From DUPU01 sp050952465 (GTDB lineage: Bacteria > Bacillota > Dehalobacteriia > Dehalobacteriales > Dehalobacteriaceae), in assembly GCA_050952465.1 (NCBI GenBank), contig JBMNKZ010000007.1:62001-126000 (forward strand): DNA of 64,000 nucleotides, read 5' to 3'. How positions within the stretch are numbered: position 1 is the stretch's first letter; each line of letters starts with the position of its first letter. Made by a program: the position numbers and the translations under genes. Positions 1 through 8,889 of the stretch are shown here, in pieces. The notes under the pieces were generated by a model that saw nothing but the letters and a program-made list of their open reading frames with translations, was not told where the DNA came from and made no database searches.

Positions 1-22
1 GTCAATTCCTGGGGGAGATATC

Positions 23-1099
23 ATGGGTATCAAAAAAGTACTTTTTGTGCTACCTTCCCTGGCTGGAGGAGGAGCAGAAAGGGTAATTGTGACACTATTA
101 AAAAACCTGGATCGGTCTAATTTTCAGCCGCATTTAGCCCTAATCAGGAAGGAAGGCCCGTACTTATTAGATCTTCCTGATGATGTGCCGGTATATGATT
201 TAGGCTGCCGTAAGATACGCTGGGTCTTTCTCCCTTTATTGCTTCTAATTTGGCGCTTACGACCTGCCACCGTTTTTTCCACCATCGGACACTTAAATAT
301 TGCCCTTATTATATTAAAACCCTTGATACCCCGAGGCATTTTTCTTGTCATTAGGGAGGCCATGACCCTTTCCGAAGATATCAAACAATATTCCCATCAT
401 AACTTTTGGCTAAGAGTGTACCGGTTTTTTTACAAAAAAGCCGATTTGATTATTTGTCAATCCTACCATACCCTTCATGACCTGGCGACAAACTTTGGCG
501 TACCTGTAAAAAAAATGAAGGTAATCTATAATCCCGTGGATATTAAGGCTATGATCACTAAGGCTGATGAAAGAAATCCCTTTGCCAATACTGCTGGCAG
601 CCCTAATCTACTCGCCGTAGGCCGGCTTTGTTATCAAAAGGGCTTTGACCGCTTAATCGAAAGCATGCCGGACTTACTAAAAATAAAGCCCGGGGCAAAA
701 CTCTGGATCCTGGGTACTGGCCCTGATGAAGAGAAATTAAAGCAGCTGGCGGTTAGGTTAGGTTTAGAAAAAAATATTTGTTTTGCAGGTTTTCAGAAAA
801 ATCCCTATCCTTGGTTCGGATACGCGGATTTATTTATCTTAAGTTCTTATTATGAAGGTCTGCCAAACGTCCTCCTGGAGGCAATCGCCTGCGGCTGCCC
901 TGTTTTGGTGGTTGATCATCCCGGCGGTACCAGGGAAATTATGGAGTTAACCGGCCAGTTGCACCGACTAATACCCAGCCTTTACTGGAAAGATGATTGG
1001 TTCATGAGAAATAAAAATGAATTAGAAGACCGGGTGGAAAGAAATTTCTCGGTATCCCTCATTGTCAAACAATATAACCAATATTTGACTAAGGATTAA
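23..1099 (+). CDS. Glycosyltransferase family 4 (GT-B fold)
   Basis: Probable retaining glycosyltransferase that adds a sugar from a nucleotide donor to a growing surface polysaccharide on the cytoplasmic face of the membrane. The 358-residue protein begins with the GT4 pattern LPSLAGGGAERV (glycine-rich acceptor loop) and carries the donor-site EX7E-type segment YYEGLPNVLLEAIACGCPV near residues 274-292, followed by a GGTREI-like loop. A strong GGGGGAG site sits 6 bases before the ATG. The next gene, asparagine synthase, starts 37 bases downstream on the same strand, so the two probably share a transcript. Donor and acceptor cannot be told from sequence. Confidence 0.9.
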   Translation: MGIKKVLFVLPSLAGGGAERVIVTLLKNLDRSNFQPHLALIRKEGPYLLDLPDDVPVYDLGCRKIRWVFLPLLLLIWRLRPATVFSTIGHLNIALIILKPLIPRGIFLVIREAMTLSEDIKQYSHHNFWLRVYRFFYKKADLIICQSYHTLHDLATNFGVPVKKMKVIYNPVDIKAMITKADERNPFANTAGSPNLLAVGRLCYQKGFDRLIESMPDLLKIKPGAKLWILGTGPDEEKLKQLAVRLGLEKNICFAGFQKNPYPWFGYADLFILSSYYEGLPNVLLEAIACGCPVLVVDHPGGTREIMELTGQLHRLIPSLYWKDDWFMRNKNELEDRVERNFSVSLIVKQYNQYLTKD

Positions 1100-1135
1100 G
1101 AACAGTATTCGTTTATGATAGGAAAGGTGATTTTC

Positions 1136-3106
1136 TTGTGTGGTATCACAGGCTTTATTGATTTTTCCCAATCTATCACAATGGATCAAATGACAAAAAT
1201 CATAAATAATATGACCCATTCCCTGGCCCACCGAGGCCCGGGTCAAAAGGTTACATGGATAAGCTTAGAAAACAGGGTTGCCCTAGGACACCAGCGACTA
1301 TCCATTCTTGATCTCTCCCCCACCGGATCGCAGCCCATGACCTCTCCAAGCGGTCGCTATAAACTTGTTTTAAACGGGGAGATTTATAATTTCCGTTCCC
1401 TGAGGCAGGAATTAGAAAAGCAATCCTTCCATTTACCCATAAAATTTCGTAGTACAGCTGATACGGAAGTAGCCCTGGCTGCCATTGAGTTTTGGGGGTT
1501 GGAAAAAGCCCTTGCAAACTTCACCGGCATGTTTGCCTTTGCCCTTTGGGATGATCAGGAAAAAAAACTCCACCTAGTGAGGGATCGGGTAGGAGAAAAG
1601 CCCCTTTATTACGGTTGGGCCAACCAGCGATTCATCTTCGGTTCAGAATTAAAAGCCCTGACCTGTGACTCTGGTTTTTTAAAAGAAATTAACCGAAATG
1701 CTTTAAACCATTATCTTAGGCTTGGGTATGTTCCAGCACCCTATACCATCTATCAAAACACTTATAAGCTGCTGCCGGGGACTATATTAACCATCAATAA
1801 AAACAATCCCCGCCATCCTAAACTAACTTCCTACTGGTCAATGCAGGATACGATCACCCAAGGAAAAGAGCGGCAGTTTACAGGCACACCCTCAGAGGCG
1901 ATAAGCCATTTGGAAAGATTAATGCGTTATGCTGTAAAAAGACAAATGATAGCGGATGTACCGGTTGGCGCTTTCTTGTCCGGGGGCATTGACTCTCCTT
2001 TGATAGTAGCTTTAATGCAGGAGCAATCTATAACACCGGTAAGAACTTTTACCCTGGGTTTTTTTGACCCGAAGTTTAACGAAGCTGATAAAGCCCGGGC
2101 AATTTCCAAGCATTTAGGCACAGATCATTACGAGCTTTTCATCTCCCCAGAAGAAGCCTTAAAGGTTATTCCCTATTTACCCCAGGTTTATGATGAACCC
2201 TTTGCAGATTCATCCCAGATACCTACTTTTCTAGTTGCCCAACTTGCCCGGACAAAAGTTACCGTCATCCTTTCCGGAGATGGGGGTGACGAACTGTTTG
2301 GCGGTTACAACCGTTACTTAAGTAATAAAAAGCTTTTTTCCGCCTTGAGCCATATTCCAGGGGTTGTGCGAAAAAGCATCAGAACTAACCTTGCCCGAAA
2401 GACACCGGAAGATTGGATGAATATTTTTGCTTCCTTGAAAGGATTTTACCCGCAAAAATTTGACAAGTGGTTCACCGGAAACAGGATATATGACTTAATT
2501 GAACTTTTAAAATATGAAACACCGGAAGATTTTTATTTGTGGAAGATATCCTGTTGGAAGCACCCCGGAACTGTACTTCGAAAATATGATGAAAGCCCCT
2601 CCCCGCTAAATTGGCAGTGGCAAACCACTCAAATCCCCGCCCAACAGGATTTTTATGAACTGATGATGGCTTTAGACCTAACAAATTATCTGCCGGATAA
2701 TATTTTGGTCAAAATGGACCGAGCCGCAATGCATCATAGCTTGGAAACACGTACTCCTCTTTTGGATCACTCCATTGTGGAATTTGCCTGTCAATTGCCC
2801 CTGAACATGAAGATTCAAGGAAACTTAGGAAAGTGGATTCTGAGGGAAGTTTTATCTAAATACATACCTCAAAAGCTGACTCAAGGTCCCAAGAGAGGAT
2901 TTAACGTACCAGTGGGAGATTGGCTCAAAGGCCCCCTCCGCTCCTGGGCGGAAGCACTTATAAGTGAAGATCGTTTAATCAAAGAAGGCTACCTTGAGCC
3001 GGGCACCATTCAGGAAGCATGGAACCTGCACATTTCAGGTAGAGGTAACTTTGAAGCCCGTTTATGGAACATCCTGATGTTCCAATCCTGGCTAGAACAG
3101 CAATGA
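1136..3106 (+). CDS. asnB: Asparagine synthase (glutamine-hydrolyzing)
   Basis: Transfers the amide of glutamine to an acid substrate using ATP: asparagine synthesis, or sugar amidation in a polysaccharide cluster. The class II amidotransferase domain needs Cys as residue 2. An upstream ATG at 1115 would bury it, whereas TTG at 1136 directly precedes Cys-Gly-Ile-Thr-Gly and lies about 6 bases after AGGAAAGG, so I place the start there (656 residues). The N-terminal glutaminase domain spans about residues 2-215 (RGPG, GEIYN, RDRVGEKPLYY); the synthetase domain has the PP-loop SGGIDSPL and SGDGGDELFGGYNRY. It follows a glycosyltransferase and precedes a sugar-nucleotide decarboxylase, which favours a role in surface sugar modification. 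Confidence 0.93.
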   Translation: MCGITGFIDFSQSITMDQMTKIINNMTHSLAHRGPGQKVTWISLENRVALGHQRLSILDLSPTGSQPMTSPSGRYKLVLNGEIYNFRSLRQELEKQSFHLPIKFRSTADTEVALAAIEFWGLEKALANFTGMFAFALWDDQEKKLHLVRDRVGEKPLYYGWANQRFIFGSELKALTCDSGFLKEINRNALNHYLRLGYVPAPYTIYQNTYKLLPGTILTINKNNPRHPKLTSYWSMQDTITQGKERQFTGTPSEAISHLERLMRYAVKRQMIADVPVGAFLSGGIDSPLIVALMQEQSITPVRTFTLGFFDPKFNEADKARAISKHLGTDHYELFISPEEALKVIPYLPQVYDEPFADSSQIPTFLVAQLARTKVTVILSGDGGDELFGGYNRYLSNKKLFSALSHIPGVVRKSIRTNLARKTPEDWMNIFASLKGFYPQKFDKWFTGNRIYDLIELLKYETPEDFYLWKISCWKHPGTVLRKYDESPSPLNWQWQTTQIPAQQDFYELMMALDLTNYLPDNILVKMDRAAMHHSLETRTPLLDHSIVEFACQLPLNMKIQGNLGKWILREVLSKYIPQKLTQGPKRGFNVPVGDWLKGPLRSWAEALISEDRLIKEGYLEPGTIQEAWNLHISGRGNFEARLWNILMFQSWLEQQ

Positions 3107-3179
3107 GACAGATCGTTAACAAAAGCAATACCCCAATAAGCATGTATTACCTAAACATATTAAATGGGAGAGATATAAT

Positions 3180-4115
3180 ATGAAGGCGATTGTGACAGGA
3201 GGCGCGGGGTTTATTGGCTCACATCTCTGTGACCGGCTATTAGGTATGGGATTAGACGTCATAGCTATTGATAATCTTTGCACCGGTTCATTGAAAAATA
3301 TTTCTCATATTGACAGTCCTCATTTTTCCTTTATCAGGCATGATGTAACGAAGCCACTACCCGTTCTAATGGAAGCAGACTATATTTTCCACCTGGCCAG
3401 CCCTGCCAGCCCTGTAGATTATCAAAATCTGGCTTTGGAAACCCTTGCCGTTAACTCCATCGGCACACTGAATATGCTGGAATTGGCTGTAAAGTTGAGA
3501 GCCAAATTTCTTTTGGCTTCCACCTCTGAGTGTTATGGCGATCCCTTGATCCATCCACAACCGGAAACTTACTGGGGCCATGTTAATCCTGTGGGCCCCA
3601 GAAGCTGTTACGACGAAAGCAAACGCTTTGCAGAAAGCCTGACCATGTCCTACATAAAAAAATACGGTCTAGATGCGAGGATTGTCAGGATCTTTAACAC
3701 CTATGGGCCAAGAATGAGAGCTGCTGACGGACGTGTTGTCCCTAATTTTGTTACCCAAATTATAAATAAAAAGCCCTTGACCATTTATGGTAAGGGTACT
3801 CAAACCAGAAGCTTTTGCTATGTGGATGATTTGGTTGAGGGACTGATTAAAGCTATTACTACCAAAGGTAGTGAGGGAGAGATTTTTAACCTAGGGAACC
3901 CTGAGGAATTTACTATATTAGAATTAGCTAGTCTATTAAAAGAACTTACTAATAGCGATGTTCCTGTCATTTTTCAAAATCTCCCGGAAAATGACCCTAA
4001 ACAAAGAAAACCGGTTATTGACAAAGCTAAGCTTTATTTAAACTGGTCACCAAAAGTTTCCCTTCAGGAGGGTATGCAAAAAACTATTCTTTGGTTTAAA
4101 AAACAGAAGAGATGA
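3180..4115 (+). CDS. NAD-dependent epimerase/dehydratase, UDP-glucuronate decarboxylase-like
   Basis: Extended short-chain dehydrogenase of 311 residues. The NAD loop TGGAGFIGSHL is at the N terminus, HLASPASPVDYQ and the catalytic Tyr-Lys pair (SCYDESKRFAE) follow, then IFNTYGPRM and RSFCYVDDLVEGL. This combination is typical of UDP-xylose synthases, which turn UDP-glucuronate into UDP-xylose; a UDP-glucose dehydrogenase that would supply UDP-glucuronate lies at 7527-8819. A GGGAGAG site precedes the ATG. The substrate is inferred from family motifs, and a dTDP-glucose dehydratase-like role cannot be excluded, although the SPASPVDY segment argues for the decarboxylase group. Confidence 0.85.
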   Translation: MKAIVTGGAGFIGSHLCDRLLGMGLDVIAIDNLCTGSLKNISHIDSPHFSFIRHDVTKPLPVLMEADYIFHLASPASPVDYQNLALETLAVNSIGTLNMLELAVKLRAKFLLASTSECYGDPLIHPQPETYWGHVNPVGPRSCYDESKRFAESLTMSYIKKYGLDARIVRIFNTYGPRMRAADGRVVPNFVTQIINKKPLTIYGKGTQTRSFCYVDDLVEGLIKAITTKGSEGEIFNLGNPEEFTILELASLLKELTNSDVPVIFQNLPENDPKQRKPVIDKAKLYLNWSPKVSLQEGMQKTILWFKKQKR

Positions 4116-4154
4116 TGGATGGATCGACTTAAGGAAAAACTAATTATGAAATAT

Positions 4155-4213
4155 GAAGCGTTAAAAACGAACCTCTGATACTCTCATAGTAACAGGGGTT
4201 TATGCTTCTTTCG
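4155..4213. terminator. Hairpin between convergent genes
   Basis: Nested inverted repeat in the 125-base gap between convergent genes: GAAGC pairs with GCTTC, and inside it AACCTCTG pairs with CAGGGGTT (one G-T), followed by TTTCGTTT. It probably ends transcription of the plus-strand sugar cluster. A 19-codon open frame (4119-4178, starting Met-Asp-Arg-Leu-Lys) overlaps its left side and may be a gene remnant, but has no further support. Confidence 0.4.
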
Positions 4214-4240
4214 TTTAAAGTCGGGGCCAGCACCATTGAT

Positions 4241-6439
4241 TCAATGATGGGATTTCCCTTCTTGCAGACCAAGCCTTTTGAGTTTTTTCCATAACCCCGT
4301 CCGGGTAATTCCTAGGTATTTAGCTAAGGCGGTTTTGTTGCCTTTAAATTCTCTTAAAAGTCTGGTAAGCTCCTCCTTCTCTGACATCTCTGGATTCTTC
4401 CTAGCGTATTTCTGCACGGCAGGTGTCAGATCTTCTATTTTGATCACCTCATCATCAGCAAAGACAAAAGCCCAATTGATGATGTTTTGGAGCTCACGAA
4501 TATTTCCCGGATAATCGTAATCCAGTAGAGCCTGCCTAGTTTCGGCTGATAATCGTTTCATACGTTTTCCGCTCCGCTTGGCCAGATCTTCCAGCATACT
4601 TTCTGCAAGCTCGATTATGTCTTCTCCCCGATCTCTAAGAGGGGGAATTTTTATTTCTATGCTGTTTAACCGATAATACAAATCCTCCCTGAACTGCTGA
4701 TTCTTAACCATTTCCTCCAGATTCCTGTGGGTGGCTGAGATGATTCTTACTTTGATATGTATAGGTTTTTCCGACCCTAATGGTTCAACCTCCTGTTCCT
4801 GTATCACCCTCAGGAGCTTAGCCTGTAAATCCAGGGACAGCTCTCCTATCTCATCAAGAAAAAGGGTGCCTCCATTAGCTAGAAGTATTTTTCCTCTTTT
4901 GCCACCCTTTAATCCTCCGGTAAAAGCACCTTCTTTATAACCAAACAACTCGGATTCAAGTAAGTTGTTAGGAATGGCAGCAGAATTAACTACAATGAAC
5001 GGGCCATTTGATACGAAACTTGACCGATGTATAGCTTTGGCAAAAAGTTCTTTCCCTGTTCCAGTTTCCCCCAAAAGAAGAATTGGAAATTCATACTGTG
5101 CCACCGCCGCCGCCTTTTCTATAGTGTCTTCGATAGCTTTTGAAGATCCGATAATTTCCTCAAAACCCGGAGGTTTCGCTGCTTTTGGCAGTTTTTTAGC
5201 AGCATCAGAATGGGTTTCCTTAATATTGCCAATATTATGGGAACTTTGAGTAAGGATGAACCCTAATTGTTCTGATACCACTTTAAACATACCTGCTATC
5301 CCTTTAGACATAGCACTTTCATCAGATGATGCAGTCCCCAGGCATGCTATAATATTCCCTTTTGCATCAGTAATGGGAGCATAGAGAACTGCTGTAAGCC
5401 CCTGCCCTAACAGTTGAACCATGGGCTTATATCGGGGGTCAGCAAGATTAAACGCTAAAATACTTTTTGTCTTAAGTACTTCTGTGATTGGGAGATTTCC
5501 GATGGGGTGCCATTCCCGTAAAATCGAAAGTTTTTTTCCTGCTTCAGCGATGCAACAGTACGTACCCTCCTCTTCGTTAATAAGAAGAAGATTGACTATA
5601 TCCGTTTTAGCTAATCGACGTAATGTTTGGCAATAAGTATTAAAAAATTCAGTACTTCCCACAAGCTGATCTATACTTGCAACTGTTTGAAGCAAAGTTG
5701 AAGTAGCCAAAGTGTTGTACTCCTGCTGCTGCTGAATTCCTGCAAGGAAAAACCCTTGAGCAGCTGATTGAGCAAGTTTCTGGAGCAGTATGGCATCTTC
5801 CGGCTGGTAAGTTTCTTTTGTCATACTGGCAAGGAGAATTGCCCCAATCAACCCTTGATTGGAGACTATTGGTACTCGAAGTACTGAACGAAATCCAGTC
5901 TGATAAATTAAGGGATCTTCATTAAATCGATAGGTCTCCGGTGTGAAATCCTCAACAAGATATGGTTTTTCATTATTAAGCAGCCAGGATAAGGCTGAAC
6001 CTCCGACATCTTTATATGCCGATCTAATGACTCCTTCTATATCTACTCCAATGGAGTATTCAAAATGAAAACGTCGTAATGGTTGATTAACCCTAACAAG
6101 GTCAAAACGTTCAAACTGGACGGATTGTCTTACCCAATCCACTAAAATATCAATTACTGCCTGGGGTGCCATAGTGTAGTCAGTCAAAAGCTCCAAGGAA
6201 AAGGACTGGTCATCGTCTTCATTAAGAATCACCAAAAGCTTTGAACTGCCGGAAACCCGGTAAAGCTTGAGGATCCCCTCCTTAACTGCTAAGGTTTTGT
6301 CAAATGTCAGCTTATGGTCATGAAGACTGCTCTGGATAATCCTCTGCATGCTTTCTCCCACACCCCATACATATTCTATATTATATTGGGAATCCAATCT
6401 GAGGAATTTGGGGAATTTTTTTAATAATTCAGGCTTCAT
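4241..6439 (-). CDS. Sigma-54-dependent transcriptional activator (GAF-GAF-AAA+-Fis HTH)
   Basis: Enhancer-binding protein that remodels sigma-54 RNA polymerase by ATP hydrolysis. Of 732 residues, about 125-400 form two GAF-like sensor modules. The AAA+ domain has Walker A GETGTGKE (about 456-463), the sigma-54 contact loop GAFTGG (about 503) and GTLFLDEIGEL (Walker B). The C terminus ends in a Fis-type helix-turn-helix (NKTALAKYLGITRTGLWKKL). A GGGGG site precedes the ATG. It is divergent from a DoxX-like gene with a -24/-12 promoter, its probable target. GTTAAC palindromes lie next to its own start and upstream of that promoter, suggesting autoregulation. The GAF ligand is unknown. Confidence 0.94.
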   Translation of the reverse strand: MKPELLKKFPKFLRLDSQYNIEYVWGVGESMQRIIQSSLHDHKLTFDKTLAVKEGILKLYRVSGSSKLLVILNEDDDQSFSLELLTDYTMAPQAVIDILVDWVRQSVQFERFDLVRVNQPLRRFHFEYSIGVDIEGVIRSAYKDVGGSALSWLLNNEKPYLVEDFTPETYRFNEDPLIYQTGFRSVLRVPIVSNQGLIGAILLASMTKETYQPEDAILLQKLAQSAAQGFFLAGIQQQQEYNTLATSTLLQTVASIDQLVGSTEFFNTYCQTLRRLAKTDIVNLLLINEEEGTYCCIAEAGKKLSILREWHPIGNLPITEVLKTKSILAFNLADPRYKPMVQLLGQGLTAVLYAPITDAKGNIIACLGTASSDESAMSKGIAGMFKVVSEQLGFILTQSSHNIGNIKETHSDAAKKLPKAAKPPGFEEIIGSSKAIEDTIEKAAAVAQYEFPILLLGETGTGKELFAKAIHRSSFVSNGPFIVVNSAAIPNNLLESELFGYKEGAFTGGLKGGKRGKILLANGGTLFLDEIGELSLDLQAKLLRVIQEQEVEPLGSEKPIHIKVRIISATHRNLEEMVKNQQFREDLYYRLNSIEIKIPPLRDRGEDIIELAESMLEDLAKRSGKRMKRLSAETRQALLDYDYPGNIRELQNIINWAFVFADDEVIKIEDLTPAVQKYARKNPEMSEKEELTRLLREFKGNKTALAKYLGITRTGLWKKLKRLGLQEGKSHH

Positions 6440-6457
6440 TAAATGAACCCCCTTTAT

Positions 6458-6496
6458 CCTGTTAACTAAAGCTGCCAGGTTAACAGCATGGTTAAC
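6458..6496. promoter_or_regulatory. Cluster of GTTAAC operator-like sites
   Basis: Three GTTAAC hexamers lie at 6461-6466, 6479-6484 and 6491-6496. CTGTTAAC (6459-6466) and GTTAACAG (6479-6486) form an inverted pair. The group sits 20-60 bases upstream of the activator start codon, where binding would affect its own expression. The same core appears in the palindrome at 6673-6701, so both are probably sites for one regulator, most likely the adjacent Fis-type activator. Confidence 0.5.
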
Positions 6497-6672
6497 ATTG
6501 TTTTATTAAGTGTTTTACTTTATCCTAATACTTTATTCTGGAATTAACTGCTTATTTCTTATGATACATAGATCATCAATAAAGTCAACTATTCCTATAT
6601 TGTTACTATGTTTAGAATTCATTCACCAGGCTTGTACTGATTAAGAGAAAAACTTAAGATCGGTATGGTACT

Positions 6673-6701
6673 GTTAACTGTACTGCAAAAATTCAGTTAA
6701 C
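6673..6701. promoter_or_regulatory. Upstream activating palindrome for the sigma-54 promoter
   Basis: Perfect inverted repeat GTTAACTG (6673-6680) and CAGTTAAC (6694-6701) with a 13-base spacer, centred about 80 bases upstream of the predicted start site of the DoxX-like gene. That is a usual distance for an enhancer-binding-protein site. It shares the GTTAAC core with the cluster beside the activator start. Confidence 0.55.
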
Positions 6702-6742
6702 ACCCTATACTTGAAATTCTTAAAAAATAAGGCTTTAAAATT

Positions 6743-6759
6743 TGGCATGGAAGTTGCTT
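6743..6759 (+). promoter_or_regulatory. Sigma-54 (-24/-12) promoter
   Basis: TTGGCATGGAAGTTGCTT contains GG at 6744-6745 and GC at 6756-6757, the exact 12-base register required by sigma-54, and matches the TGGCAC-N5-TTGC consensus at all but one position. The expected transcript start is near 6769, leaving a leader of about 37 bases before the ATG at 6806. It stands directly before the gene divergent from a sigma-54 activator. Confidence 0.8.
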
Positions 6760-6805
6760 GTTTATGAGAATACATTCACTAATATATCTAAGGAGGTTTT
6801 GAAAT

Positions 6806-7378
6806 ATGAATTCCTATGTTCATGAAGTGAAAAATCAGTTGAAGGATTGGAGAATAGCCAGTTTAATCATTATATTCACTGTAGCAAGAGTGATCTATGG
6901 ATGGGCATGGCTTAATTCCGGACTGGGCAAATTAGCATGGTTCAGTGATGGAACATTTAATTCCGCAGGAAAGATCCAGGCAATGATTACTAACATTGCA
7001 GGGCCTGAGGTTTCTCGATTTGACCCCCTAATGATTAATAAGATGTTTGCTTGGGTTTCCCAAAATATCTTTTTGGGTATGCCAGGACTTACTGATGCTC
7101 TGGTCGTTGTTTTTGAGATTGGAGTAGGTATGGGAATGATTCTGGGCTTTAGGGTATTCTGGTTAGCTTTAGTAGCCATTTTTATGAATACTCAGTTTAT
7201 TGCCGGTGGCTCATTCAATAACTTCGGATATATCTGGACTAACCTTGCTGTAATGAATTTTGCTAAACATGCTGAGCTTTTAGGCCTATCCGGATTTCTA
7301 AAATACAGGGGTTTTGCTACATTTAACGCTTCACAAACTCGAATTAACCGAAATATAGCCAACCAAACAGCTAAGTAA
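6806..7378 (+). CDS. DoxX/DoxD-like integral membrane protein
   Basis: A 190-residue membrane protein with about four hydrophobic segments (near residues 18-38, 85-115, 117-135, 145-165). FTVARVIYGWAWLNSGLGK at the N terminus and the GGSFNNFGYIWTNLAVMNF segment resemble the DoxX/DoxD family, whose archaeal members are part of thiosulfate:quinone oxidoreductase; many bacterial members have no known job. An AAGGAGGT site lies 8 bases before the ATG. It is a single-gene unit with a sigma-54 promoter and a strong terminator, so its production is probably switched by the divergent activator in response to a signal sensed by the GAF domains. The redox role is inferred from family only. Confidence 0.75.
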   Translation: MNSYVHEVKNQLKDWRIASLIIIFTVARVIYGWAWLNSGLGKLAWFSDGTFNSAGKIQAMITNIAGPEVSRFDPLMINKMFAWVSQNIFLGMPGLTDALVVVFEIGVGMGMILGFRVFWLALVAIFMNTQFIAGGSFNNFGYIWTNLAVMNFAKHAELLGLSGFLKYRGFATFNASQTRINRNIANQTAK

Positions 7379-7428
7379 AATATCTCTATAAAGTCTCTAC
7401 TTTAGCACTCGATAATCACAAATAATAA

Positions 7429-7464
7429 CCCTGGTTTTATTTTTATATAAAACCAGGGCTTTTA
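7429..7464. terminator. Rho-independent terminator (bidirectional)
   Basis: Twelve-base perfect stem CCCTGGTTTTAT / ATAAAACCAGGG with a short loop, followed by CTTTTA on the plus strand and flanked by AT-rich sequence on the other. It lies between the convergent DoxX-like gene and ugd and can serve both. Confidence 0.8.
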
Positions 7465-7526
7465 CGTTTATAAAAATAAACTAAGTATACCGTCATTTAA
7501 AAATTAATGTTCAGCAGTCCATTGCT

Positions 7527-8819
7527 TTAACCTCTTCCAATGCCTCGATAGATAAACCCTTTTTCCGGTAATTCATTCATGCTATATAAGTTACGGCCAT
7601 CGATAATAATCGGTGATTTCATAATTAACTTCACATAATTAAAATCTACATTCTTAAACTCTTCCCACTCAGTTACCAAAATTATGGCATCAGCCTCTGC
7701 TGCGGCTTCGTATAAATTTCTACAGTATTCTACGTCAACCAAGTATTTCTTTGCTTCATCCATGGCTGCTGGGTCATAAACCTTTACTTTGCCCCCTGCC
7801 CTTTGAATCTCACGACAAATATCAATTGAGGGCGCTTCACGCATATCATTAGTATTAGGCTTAAAAGAAAGCCCCCATAGGCAGATGGTTCTTCCCTCAA
7901 TTGTTCCTAATACTTCTTTCAATTTTTCCACAGCCTTGAACCTTTGTCTCTCATTGATGCTGATCACATTTTTTATGAGTTCAAAATTATAGCCTGCTTT
8001 TTCCGATATCTTGACCAAAGCCTTCACATCCTTGGGGAAACAAGCCCCGCCAAAACCTAGTCCTGCATCTAAAAAGAATTTTCCGATGCGCTTATCCAGG
8101 CCCATGCCCCGGGAAACCTGTAAAATATCCGCTCCTAATAATTCGCAAATATTACTGAGACCGTTCACGTAAGATATTTTCATAGCTAAAAAAGCATTGG
8201 ACGCGTACTTAATCATTTCTGCTGTAGGAATATTGGTTCTAATTATTGGAGCATTAAGGGGGCGATGAATTTCAGCTACCAGATCCCCTGCTTTTTCATT
8301 ATCCGCCCCAATCACTACCCGATCTGCATAAAGAGTATCATGAATGGCACTGCCCTCTCTCAGGAATTCCGGGTTTGACACCACATCAAAATCCGCCGGA
8401 TTTTGTTGATTACTTTTAATGATCTTTTTTACCCACGCTCCCGTCCCCACAGGTACCGTACTCTTATTAACAATCACTTTATACCCGTCAATAGTCTCAG
8501 CAATACCCTTTGCTACCTCTTCCACCTGGGAAAGATCCGCTTCCCCGTTAGGCAGAGAAGGTGTTCCTACCGCAATGAAAATCACTTCTGCAAATTGGAC
8601 CCCTTTTTCCAGGCTGCTGGAAAAGCTTAGCCTCCCACCCTTTGTATTTCTATCCACCAGTTCCTTTAATCCCGGTTCGAAAATAGGCATAATACCCGCT
8701 TTAAGCTTTTCGATTTTTTCCTGATTATTATCAATACAAATTACTTCATGCCCAATGTCCGCAAAAACCGCCCCTGAAACAAGACCTACATAACCCGTCC
8801 CGACGACACAAATTTTCAT
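7527..8819 (-). CDS. ugd: UDP-glucose 6-dehydrogenase
   Basis: Oxidises UDP-glucose to UDP-glucuronate with two NAD+. The 430-residue length is normal for the family. The N-terminal NAD loop is GTGYVGLVSGAVFADIGHEV; NPEFLREGSA, the catalytic Cys segment GFGGACFPKD (about residues 255-264) and the C-terminal GLSFKPNTNDMREAPS are all present. An AGGAGGT site lies 8 bases upstream of the ATG. It is the last gene of the minus-strand galE/Wzz/kinase block. Its product is the substrate for the UDP-glucuronate decarboxylase-like enzyme at 3180-4115. Confidence 0.95.
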   Translation of the reverse strand: MKICVVGTGYVGLVSGAVFADIGHEVICIDNNQEKIEKLKAGIMPIFEPGLKELVDRNTKGGRLSFSSSLEKGVQFAEVIFIAVGTPSLPNGEADLSQVEEVAKGIAETIDGYKVIVNKSTVPVGTGAWVKKIIKSNQQNPADFDVVSNPEFLREGSAIHDTLYADRVVIGADNEKAGDLVAEIHRPLNAPIIRTNIPTAEMIKYASNAFLAMKISYVNGLSNICELLGADILQVSRGMGLDKRIGKFFLDAGLGFGGACFPKDVKALVKISEKAGYNFELIKNVISINERQRFKAVEKLKEVLGTIEGRTICLWGLSFKPNTNDMREAPSIDICREIQRAGGKVKVYDPAAMDEAKKYLVDVEYCRNLYEAAAEADAIILVTEWEEFKNVDFNYVKLIMKSPIIIDGRNLYSMNELPEKGFIYRGIGRG

Positions 8820-8889
8820 TTTCTGACCTCCTAAAATAGAGGCCTGGCTAACAAGTTGCGCTGTATATTATGAATCAACTTCCTGTATT

